The position numbers and the translations under genes were made by a program. A DNA stretch of 57,563 nucleotides. Source: a virus. Below are positions 51,300 to 57,563 of this stretch, one piece after another. The stretch's first letter is position 1. Each line of letters opens with the position of its first letter. The notes beneath the pieces are model-generated. The model was not told where the DNA came from. It ran no database searches and worked only from the letters and a program-made list of their open reading frames with translations. The DNA is taken from positions 1-57,563 of IMG/VR virus record IMGVR_UViG_3300028598_000002; one strand, 5' to 3'.

Positions 51300-52828
51300 G
51301 CGAACGGCACACGGCAATACTCATGCCGTTTAACCCGTCCGTGATGAACGTAATCCCTCATGCCAAGGAATTGACGCATAAGGGTAAGATCTTCACAGCA
51401 GTGAGGCATGCCCCCACTGAGACCAAGCTACTCAACAATCTGGGGATAGAAGTACCCAATCCTATCCTGCACCATTACGACTGGTGTGATACCACCCCAT
51501 TCGAATCACAGAAAGTAACCGCGGCCCTGATGGTCGCCAACAAACGTGCCTATATCTTAAATGATATGGGTACGGGCAAGACCCGCGCATCCCTGTACGG
51601 TACCGACTACCTCATGAAAGTGGGCGAGGTTAAGCGATGCTTGATCATAGCGCCCCTGTCAACGCTCTCGACAGTGTGGGAGCGGGAGATCTTCCAGTGT
51701 TTCTCGCACCGGTCTGCTATCTCGCTGCACGGCACCAAGAAGCAACGGGTGAAGAAGCTTGCCGAGGACCACGATTACTACATCATCAACCATGATGGCC
51801 TCGAAGTGCTGAAAGAAGAACTGCTAGCACGAGACGATATCGATGCCGTTATCATTGACGAGTTAGCAGTACTGCGTAATTCCAATACCACCCGCTGGAA
51901 GACCACCAAGAAAGTCGTGGGCGAGCGCAAGTTTGTATGGGGTATGACCGGCTCACCAACCCCGAAGGGTCCCGAAGACGCCTACGGTCAGGTGAAGCTG
52001 CTCACGCCTAAGCGCGTGCCACGGTATTTCAAGGCATGGCAGTCTGAGGTTAGTACCCAGATCACCCCATTCAAGTGGCTACCGAAGCCCTCAGCCAATG
52101 ATACGGTACACGAGGCCATGAGACCGGCAGTGCGCTACGAACTGGAGGACTGCATTGACTTACCCCCAATCACGGTATCAACCCGTGAGGTGGAAATGTC
52201 GCCTGCTCAGAAGCAGGCTTACAAGACCATGAAAGAGGCTTTTTACGCCAATTTCCATGAAGGCGAAATTACGGCACTCAATGCCGGGGTCCAAACCTCG
52301 AAATTGCTGCAAATTGGTGCTGGCTTCACCTACGGGCAAAATGAGCTATGTGTTGACCTGCCGCATGAGCCCAGAATCAAGGAATTGCGGGAAATCATCG
52401 ATAGCACCGAGCACAACGTCATTGTATTCACACCATTCAAGCACTCTGTCGCTTTGCTGGAAAAACAGCTCTCGAAGACCTATACCGTTGCGGCAATATC
52501 TGGTGATGTACCGAAAACCCAGCGGGACAAGATATTTAATCGATTCCAGCATGGCAATGACCTGAAAGTGATTGTGGCGCATCCCCAGTGTATGAGCCAT
52601 GGTCTCACGCTCACAGCAGCAAGTCATATCATCTGGTATTCGCCAACACCGAATCTGGAGACGTATGAACAGGCATCGGCACGGATACGCCGCCCCGGTC
52701 AGGATAAGCATACACATATTGTACACCTGCAATCGAGTCCAATCGAAAAGCGGATATACAAGGTATTGGAGCAGCGCGGCAGTATGCAGGAAGCTCTGCT
52801 CGATTTATTCCGTGCAGAACTTAAATAA
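51275..52828 (+). CDS. SNF2-type DNA helicase/translocase
   Basis: The product is 517 aa. Walker A D-M-G-T-G-K-T-R at 98-104; Walker B A-V-I-I-D-E-L-A (D195/E196, DELA in place of DEAH); G-M-T-G-S-P-T as motif III; C-terminal lobe with Q-A-S-A-R-I-R-R-P-G-Q as motif VI. This is an SF2/SNF2 translocase that works with the nucleases next to it in phage replication. The start at 51275 has AGGCTGACAAA before it; a shorter start at 51323 is possible. Confidence 0.9.
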   Translation: MVGTGYRISERHTAILMPFNPSVMNVIPHAKELTHKGKIFTAVRHAPTETKLLNNLGIEVPNPILHHYDWCDTTPFESQKVTAALMVANKRAYILNDMGTGKTRASLYGTDYLMKVGEVKRCLIIAPLSTLSTVWEREIFQCFSHRSAISLHGTKKQRVKKLAEDHDYYIINHDGLEVLKEELLARDDIDAVIIDELAVLRNSNTTRWKTTKKVVGERKFVWGMTGSPTPKGPEDAYGQVKLLTPKRVPRYFKAWQSEVSTQITPFKWLPKPSANDTVHEAMRPAVRYELEDCIDLPPITVSTREVEMSPAQKQAYKTMKEAFYANFHEGEITALNAGVQTSKLLQIGAGFTYGQNELCVDLPHEPRIKELREIIDSTEHNVIVFTPFKHSVALLEKQLSKTYTVAAISGDVPKTQRDKIFNRFQHGNDLKVIVAHPQCMSHGLTLTAASHIIWYSPTPNLETYEQASARIRRPGQDKHTHIVHLQSSPIEKRIYKVLEQRGSMQEALLDLFRAELK

Positions 52829-52838
52829 TGAGCTACAC

Positions 52839-52844
52839 TATAAT
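52839..52844 (+). promoter_or_regulatory. Perfect -10 element before the gene at 52893
   Basis: TATAAT lies in an A/T-rich gap of 64 nt between genes. The -35 region at the expected distance (AGAACT) is poor, so activity may need an activator or be low. A GGAGG SD follows before the next gene. Confidence 0.45.
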
Positions 52845-52892
52845 GATGTATTTACCTTTTTCACAAAAAATAATTTTGGAGGTTTTTTGACT

Positions 52893-53198
52893 ATGAAACG
52901 ATTTACCGCGTACCGACACGATATGGACGAGCACCATAACACCCACAACGAAAACCAGAAGAATCCGGAAGGTGAGCCCCAGTACGAAGGCATCATCTTT
53001 ACCGATGGTTCCTGCGCTATCCGCTGGCTGACTGTATGCAAATCCACCTCTGTGTGGGACAGCTTCGAGACAGCAATGCTCGTACATGGGCACCCCGAAT
53101 ATGGCACTGAGATCGTGTTTCATGACGAACCTGCCGACCTGCCATGGGAAGAACCCCAGATCCAGACACGTAACAAAGCGGGGAACATACTATTATGA
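52893..53198 (+). CDS. Conserved phage protein of the replication block (101 aa)
   Basis: The start chosen is the ATG at 52893 with GGAGG upstream. The product is 101 aa: Y-R-H-D-M-D-E-H-H-N-T-H at the start, then E-G-I-I-F-T-D-G-S-C-A-I-R-W and H-G-H-P-E-Y-G-T-E-I-V-F. The DG-x-C-A-x-R-W and HGH-x-x-x-T-E-I motifs recur in small proteins of phage replication blocks with no known activity. His-rich parts may bind metal. Confidence 0.6.
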   Translation: MKRFTAYRHDMDEHHNTHNENQKNPEGEPQYEGIIFTDGSCAIRWLTVCKSTSVWDSFETAMLVHGHPEYGTEIVFHDEPADLPWEEPQIQTRNKAGNILL

Positions 53199-53578
53199 GC
53201 CAAGCCATGGCGAAAGCCGTTGAAAAATATATCCTGCTGCGCGACGAAAAGAAGCGCATCCAAGACAAGCATAAGGAGGAACTAGCACCCCTCAACGATG
53301 CAATGTCCAAGATTGAAAACGCAGTGCAAAAAATCCTGATCAATCAGGGTGCTACCAACAGTAAGACACCAGCTGGCACTGCCTACCTGAGCACAACCAA
53401 ACGACCAAAGGTAGTTGACTGGTCCGAGTTGAAGCCGTTCTTAATTGAGAACGACTTGTTAGACATGATGACCCGGTCGCTCAGTGCCACCGCGGTCGAT
53501 GAGTTCTACGAATCAACAGGTGATTTGCCCCCGGGCGTCACCATCACATCTGAAACCAATTGCCGCTTCAAGCGGTAG
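53195..53578 (+). CDS. Conserved phage protein of the replication block (127 aa)
   Basis: The product is 127 aa with a helical first half (MAKAVEKYILLRDEKKRI), then G-A-T-N-S-K-T-P-A-G-T-A-Y-L-S-T-T and L-P-P-G-V-T near the end. This N-terminal helix followed by G-T-A-Y and PPGV motifs is common in phage recombination or replication neighbours. It overlaps the previous gene by 4 nt and is followed by the ssDNA-binding-like gene. Function unknown. Confidence 0.6.
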   Translation: MSQAMAKAVEKYILLRDEKKRIQDKHKEELAPLNDAMSKIENAVQKILINQGATNSKTPAGTAYLSTTKRPKVVDWSELKPFLIENDLLDMMTRSLSATAVDEFYESTGDLPPGVTITSETNCRFKR

Positions 53579-53588
53579 GAGCAATGCC

Positions 53589-54575
53589 ATGGGCGATTTA
53601 GCCAACGTAAAAAATACGCTTCCAGCAGAAATGCAGGACGTTTTCGACGCCGACAGTCTAGCCGGTGATCTATATGATGGAGTCCAAGGAGGATTCGCAG
53701 TCATATCTATCCGAGGTTCTCGCTTCCGCATCGCCAAGGCGGGGGAAGAAACTGTCATGCTGAACGAGAAGGATGAACCCATCGGTTCCCTTGAGTGTGT
53801 GCTGGTCAAAGCATCACGCAACGTCAGCAAGCTGTACTATGCCAAGTCCTTCGAGGAAGGTGATGATGCAGCACCCGATTGCTGGTCAATCGATGGCATC
53901 ACGCCTGACCAAGGAGCCACTACACCGCAGTCGAAAAAGTGTGCTACCTGTCCACAAAATGTATGGGGTAGCAAGATCACCCCGGCAGGTAAAAAGACCA
54001 AGGCATGTGGTGACAATCGTCGCATCGCTGTCGTCCCTCTGGGTGACATCGCGAACCAACAATACGATGGTGCCATGATGCTCAGAGTACCGGCTGCATC
54101 GCTGGCTGATCTGGCCTTGTACGGTAAGGGTATGGCAGGTAAGGGCTTCCCTTATAATGCTATCGGCACGCGCATCGGATTCGATACCAGCGCCAGCTTT
54201 CCGAAGCTGACTTTCAAACCGATCCGTCCTCTGACTCAGGAAGAATTGGTGCAGGTTGCTGAGGTAGCAGTGTCCCCGACCGTTCACGCTATTCTTGACG
54301 CGCCACCGACTGAGACACCGGTCGAACAAGAACCCGCTGCCGAGCCAGAAGCCGCAGTTTCATTGGACTTCGAGCAGGGAGACGGTGATGACGTTAACGC
54401 AGTGACAGCAGAAATGGAAGGCAAGGCACCGCCCAAGAAGAAGGCTGCTACCAAGAAAAAAGCCGCGGCCAAGAAGCCTGAACCTGAGCCAGAACCGGCT
54501 GAAGAAGAGGCTGCTGCTGACCCGGTAGAAGAATCACTCGATGATCTGCTGGCGGATCTGGACAGCTTGGGCTAG
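53589..54575 (+). CDS. Probable single-stranded DNA-binding protein
   Basis: The start chosen is the ATG at 53589 with TAGGAG upstream. The product is 328 aa: a beta-rich core (about 30-230), a C-A-T-C-P motif near 119-122 followed by a Cys about 25 residues later that may bind zinc, a Pro/Glu/Lys-rich linker with K-K-K-A-A repeats (about 280-300), and an acidic tail ending L-D-D-L-L-A-D-L-D-S-L-G. Acidic C-termini are a hallmark of phage and bacterial SSB proteins that recruit partners. Position between the helicase and the primase supports this. Confidence 0.6.
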   Translation: MGDLANVKNTLPAEMQDVFDADSLAGDLYDGVQGGFAVISIRGSRFRIAKAGEETVMLNEKDEPIGSLECVLVKASRNVSKLYYAKSFEEGDDAAPDCWSIDGITPDQGATTPQSKKCATCPQNVWGSKITPAGKKTKACGDNRRIAVVPLGDIANQQYDGAMMLRVPAASLADLALYGKGMAGKGFPYNAIGTRIGFDTSASFPKLTFKPIRPLTQEELVQVAEVAVSPTVHAILDAPPTETPVEQEPAAEPEAAVSLDFEQGDGDDVNAVTAEMEGKAPPKKKAATKKKAAAKKPEPEPEPAEEEAAADPVEESLDDLLADLDSLG

Positions 54576-54588
54576 AGGGTATAAAGTT

Positions 54589-54609
54589 GGGGGTCCAAAC
54601 CGGGCCCCC
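54589..54609 (+). terminator. GC-rich hairpin before the primase-helicase gene
   Basis: GGGGGTCC-AAACC-GGGCCCCC forms an 8-bp stem with one G-U pair, 14 nt after the stop of the previous gene. No U-tract follows. It may be a 3' stabiliser or attenuate transcription of the next gene. Confidence 0.5.
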
Positions 54610-54635
54610 TAACACCCAATAAAAAGAGACTGACA

Positions 54636-57356
54636 ATGCAACTTCGCGAGTTCCTCAAAGCCATACTACCAAGCAAAGGGACATACTACACAGCGCAGCA
54701 AGAGCAGACCAAACCCCTCCGACAATTCAAACATGATTCAATCGAAGACGCAGCCCTGAAGTTGCTGGACATGACCAAGTCCCAGAGCAACTGTTACATA
54801 GCAACGGGATCATTCAAAAACAAAAGAACGCAAGCCGACTGCCGTGCCAAGAAGGCATGGTACATCGACATCGATTGCAAACCCGGGAAAGATTACGACA
54901 GCAAAGCCCTTGCCATGGCAGCGCTGAAGGAAGCACTGAAAGGTGGGCTACCACAACCATCAATCATCATCGATTCAGGCAACGGATTCCATATCTACTG
55001 GGTCATTGCCGAAGAGGTGGACGCTGTCCGCTGGCGGGGAGTCGCTGAAATGCTGGACCACGCAGTAGCAGCACTCGGATTGAACGTAGATCCGACCAGT
55101 ACGAAGGACTCGGCACGAATCTTGCGTGCGCCAGAGACACTCAACTGGAAAGACCCGAAGAGACCCATCCCCTGCGAAGTTAAAATAGACACCCACAAAA
55201 TTTATTCCTACCCCGCACTATTAAAATTATTTGAACCCTACAAAACTGTAGCTAAGCCATCGAATGTAATTCACATGCCAGTACCTCAAGGCATGCCCGA
55301 TGATTTATGGGCTGGCTTACCTGAGGGGAAAGCGAACAAGGCACAGGACATGATCGACCAGTGCCCACTGTTCGGAGAGGCCATAGCCACTGGCGGGAAG
55401 GAACACCTAGAACCATTGTGGCGTGGGTTGATACAGACCTTAGTCTATGTGGATGACGGTGAGGATTACATCCATGCCATCAGCGACCAGCATCCAGACT
55501 ACAACCCCCACCACGTAGCCGCTAAATACAAGGCAGCGTTTAATAAAAAGGATGAAGCAGGTCCATACCTCTGCCAGACTTTAGCAAAACACTCAACCAC
55601 CTGTCAGACCTGCCCTTACTGGGGCACCATCAAGACACCACTCGCGCTATCGTATGGCACGAAAGGTTTACTCCCATACCCATACCGCGACGGAGCCCAC
55701 GGCGTAGAGCTGTATGATCCGGACGAGGATGAATGGGCTCAGGTTATTAACTACCACGTATCGGACTACCAGATAGCACAATCCGCTAACAGTCCGACCT
55801 ATGTTAAATTTGTAATGGACGGTGAGCAGATTGACTCCGACATGGTGGTTACGACTGACAATAAATCCCTGAGTGTACTGCTTGCACACCACGGACTCAG
55901 TCTCAACGACCCTAATCTACTACAGATGAGGCGACTCATGGTTGCTTGGACACAACAACTCAGGAATAACAGACAAGTGCATGCAGCCACCAGAGAATTT
56001 GGCTGGTGCGGTAAAGGCTTTCACTATGGCGGCATCATGTACGCCGCGGATGGTACCGAGACCCCCTCCTTCAAGACCGATGTGAATTTGTACAACATCT
56101 TTTCACCGCATGGTGACATAGGACCATGGCAGAAATGTGCCAACCATATCCTGTCCCAACCACGCCATGCTGTCTGGTGCATGCTGGCCGCATCATTTGG
56201 ATCGCCGCTGATGAAGTTCACAGGGGCCACAGGAGCCGTTCTCTCTGTGGTATCTCAAGATACCGGAACAGGCAAGTCAACGGCTATGCGTGTAGCACAG
56301 GGCGTCTGGGGCCATCCCATGAGGGGGATGTTCATGATCGATGACACCACGAACCTCGTTGGCAACCGGATGGGGGTACTGAATAACCTCCCGGGATTCT
56401 GGGACGAGGTACGGGAACGTGAACAAGTTCACCAGTTTATTAAGAACATTTTCCGAATGGGTCAGGGGCAGGAGAAGAAACGACTGACCTCCAACATCAC
56501 CGAGCGGGAGTCAGGCGGCTGGTCAACCATGCTAATCGTCGCATCCAATGAAGCCCTGCGGGATCACATCGAGCAGCAGGTAGGCAACTCCGATGCTGGA
56601 GCCGTGCGTGTCTTCGAACTATACGCCGATGCAATACAAGACACGACGATGAACAACGACCAAGCCCAGCATATGTACCTGAAGGTCGAAGAGAATTTCG
56701 GTCACGCCGGGGCCAAGTATGCCAAGTGGCTGGCAATGAATAAGGACAAGGCCAAGCAGACAGTGCAAGGGATCGCCAGCAAGCTCAATACTGACCTCAA
56801 GGGTACGAGCGACGAGCGTTACTGGATCGCATCCATGTCGTGCATGCTAGCCGGTGCAGCCATTGCCACGAGCTTGGGTATCTGCGCGTTCGATATGAAA
56901 GAGTTCAAGGAATACCTGATCAAGGAGTTCCTGAAAATGCGTAGTGAAAAGTACGAGGAATGGGAGACACCACAAGCCAGAAGCATCAAGCTACTGGTAC
57001 GGTTCTTGCATGAGCACAAAGACCAGACAGTTAAATCCGACCTGATACCCAGCAGGGGCAAGCGGCCCTATAAAATATTCAAGGATGCTTTCAAGCAGCC
57101 TGTCGTAGTTCGTGTTGCTACGGACTCAGCAATCGTCCGCATCATCAAAGAAGATTTCAAGGATTGGATGTACGAGCGCATGAAAGGTGCCGGGTATGGA
57201 CACGTTATCAAGGACCTAGAAAAGATGGGAGCCGTACCTATTAGGGGATCGGTAGATGCTGGCACGAGCTTAGCATCAAGTGGTCGTCAGATGTGCTTGG
57301 ACTTTCCCATGAACGCACCGTCCTTCAAGGCTGCGTTGAAAGACTGGCTGGACTAG
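54636..57356 (+). CDS. AEP primase-helicase (DUF927-like) fusion
   Basis: The product is 906 aa. The N-terminal archaeo-eukaryotic primase domain has W-Y-I-D-I-D (D78/D80), S-G-N-G-F-H-I-Y-W (H119) and S-A-R-I-L-R-A-P (about 159-166). A C-x-x-C pair lies near 328-331. The C-terminal half has a Walker A D-T-G-T-G-K-S-T near 545 and an acidic Walker B M-F-M-I-D-D near 566, in a DUF927/helicase-like setting. The enzyme probably makes primers and unwinds DNA at the fork. The leader is AGAGACTGACAATG. It converges with the minus-strand gene at the right edge. Confidence 0.85.
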   Translation: MQLREFLKAILPSKGTYYTAQQEQTKPLRQFKHDSIEDAALKLLDMTKSQSNCYIATGSFKNKRTQADCRAKKAWYIDIDCKPGKDYDSKALAMAALKEALKGGLPQPSIIIDSGNGFHIYWVIAEEVDAVRWRGVAEMLDHAVAALGLNVDPTSTKDSARILRAPETLNWKDPKRPIPCEVKIDTHKIYSYPALLKLFEPYKTVAKPSNVIHMPVPQGMPDDLWAGLPEGKANKAQDMIDQCPLFGEAIATGGKEHLEPLWRGLIQTLVYVDDGEDYIHAISDQHPDYNPHHVAAKYKAAFNKKDEAGPYLCQTLAKHSTTCQTCPYWGTIKTPLALSYGTKGLLPYPYRDGAHGVELYDPDEDEWAQVINYHVSDYQIAQSANSPTYVKFVMDGEQIDSDMVVTTDNKSLSVLLAHHGLSLNDPNLLQMRRLMVAWTQQLRNNRQVHAATREFGWCGKGFHYGGIMYAADGTETPSFKTDVNLYNIFSPHGDIGPWQKCANHILSQPRHAVWCMLAASFGSPLMKFTGATGAVLSVVSQDTGTGKSTAMRVAQGVWGHPMRGMFMIDDTTNLVGNRMGVLNNLPGFWDEVREREQVHQFIKNIFRMGQGQEKKRLTSNITERESGGWSTMLIVASNEALRDHIEQQVGNSDAGAVRVFELYADAIQDTTMNNDQAQHMYLKVEENFGHAGAKYAKWLAMNKDKAKQTVQGIASKLNTDLKGTSDERYWIASMSCMLAGAAIATSLGICAFDMKEFKEYLIKEFLKMRSEKYEEWETPQARSIKLLVRFLHEHKDQTVKSDLIPSRGKRPYKIFKDAFKQPVVVRVATDSAIVRIIKEDFKDWMYERMKGAGYGHVIKDLEKMGAVPIRGSVDAGTSLASSGRQMCLDFPMNAPSFKAALKDWLD

Positions 57357-57562
57357 CCTTTAGTATATGGATTCGCCTTCTGTATTTTCTTGCGCTTCAT
57401 CTGGCTCTTGCTGTGACCGCCCGGGCTCATACCGTGACCTCGATTGGTCGAGGGTTTACCCACCCCAAGGTTACCGGGACTATTGGTACCGCCCTTTGAC
57501 AGAGGCTTCTTATGGGTCACATCCTTACCGTCACCCTTTGTCACAGCTCCAGTCTTCTCCAT
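57353..57562 (-). CDS. Small basic protein with a degenerate HNH-like core
   Basis: The product is 69 aa, very basic. D-V-T-H-K-K-P-L-S-K-G-G-T-N-S-P-G-N-L resembles the first half of an HNH motif, but the usual D-H-x-x-P-L is T-H-K-K-P-L and no second half is seen, so nuclease activity is doubtful. The gene starts at the right edge and its 3' end overlaps the primase stop by 4 nt on the other strand. It may belong to the late operon continuing beyond the window. Confidence 0.55.
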   Translation of the reverse strand: MEKTGAVTKGDGKDVTHKKPLSKGGTNSPGNLGVGKPSTNRGHGMSPGGHSKSQMKRKKIQKANPYTKG

Positions 57563-57563
57563 G

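Larger units (their letters stand above)
38166..54638 (+). repeat. Shared translation-leader motif GGAGACCGACATG (dispersed copies)
   Basis: A conserved box precedes many plus-strand start codons: 38166-38180 (GGGACCGACAAAATG), 39267-39279, 40600-40612, 41990-42002, 42756-42768 and 43930-43942 (all GGAGACCGACATG), 42274-42289 (with an extra GAC), 44320-44332 (GGAGACCGGCATG), 44915-44928 (AGGAACCGACAATG), 45153-45167 (GGAGATCGACAAATG), 46068-46083, 46906-46920, 50333-50347 (GGAGATCGACGTTG), 51262-51277 (AGGCTGACAAAATG) and 54625-54638 (AGAGACTGACAATG). An internal copy lies at 41634-41646, and 35452-35464 on the minus strand has GAGACTGACATG. The bases after GGAG go beyond what rRNA pairing needs. 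Confidence 0.8.

Noticed and set aside
57353-57562. Active HNH nuclease at the right edge
   Set aside because: Only the first half of an HNH motif is present and the D-H pair is changed to T-H, so the gene is described as HNH-like without activity.
1-57563. tRNA genes, CRISPR arrays, integrase or insertion sequences
   Set aside because: No cloverleaf with a GGTTCGA-type T-arm, no regularly spaced short repeats, and no recombinase or transposase motif was found on either strand by reading.
1-57563. Circular or permuted complete genome closing base 57563 to base 1
   Set aside because: Joining the ends would stop the large left-edge gene within about eight codons, in a Pro/Ala linker, so the gene more probably continues outside the window.

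Overview
The window is part of a tailed-phage genome (Caudoviricetes). A short-tailed, podovirus-like virion is the best reading: there is a T7-type terminase, a portal, scaffold and major capsid, a tail-nozzle-like protein, large ejection (internal virion) proteins and very large fibres, but no tape measure, tail-tube or sheath gene. A Gram-negative and possibly marine host is inferred from the M15-type endolysin with a separate holin and from a small exported protein that looks like an outer-membrane protein. No integrase, repressor, tRNA, CRISPR array or phage RNA polymerase was found. The visible promoters are sigma70-like, so host RNA polymerase probably does the transcription. The gene at the left edge is cut by the window, so the genome is probably longer than 57.6 kb.

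Layout. From 35.45 kb down to 1, every gene is on the minus strand. In transcription order these are: small leader genes, a ribbon-helix-helix protein, a probable small terminase, large terminase, portal, small virion proteins (including a tandem pair with the same N-terminus), scaffold, major capsid, a hairpin, head-tail adaptors, a fibre adaptor, two giant repeat-rich fibres (2359 and 1099 aa), a lectin-like protein, endolysin, holin, exported proteins, a collar-domain fibre, tail nozzle, a GNAT-like protein and ejection proteins. From 35.85 kb to 57.36 kb genes are on the plus strand: small early genes, a DUF3150-like/MoxR ATPase/metallopeptidase-VWA cassette, about 25 small unknown genes in a tightly coupled operon, then a replication-recombination block (family A DNA polymerase, PD-(D/E)XK nuclease, VRR-NUC nuclease, SNF2-type helicase, ssDNA-binding-like protein, AEP primase-helicase). 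One minus-strand gene begins again at the right edge.

The divergent control region (35.45-37.1 kb) is the most unusual part. It has a strong minus-strand promoter, a roughly 250-nt chain of stem-loops that looks like a structured leader or non-coding RNA, a cluster of inverted repeats, and perfect hairpins that place start codons or Shine-Dalgarno sequences in their loops. A 13-nt leader, GGAGACCGACATG and variants, precedes about fifteen genes across the plus-strand half and also the first gene of the minus-strand operon.

An exact 16-bp bacterial parS consensus (TGTTTCACGTGAAACA) lies over the start codon of the gene just upstream of the large terminase, yet no ParA or ParB gene is visible. 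The parS site, the hairpin-punctuated early transcript with its shared leader, and the MoxR-VWA cassette are the best candidates for undescribed biology.
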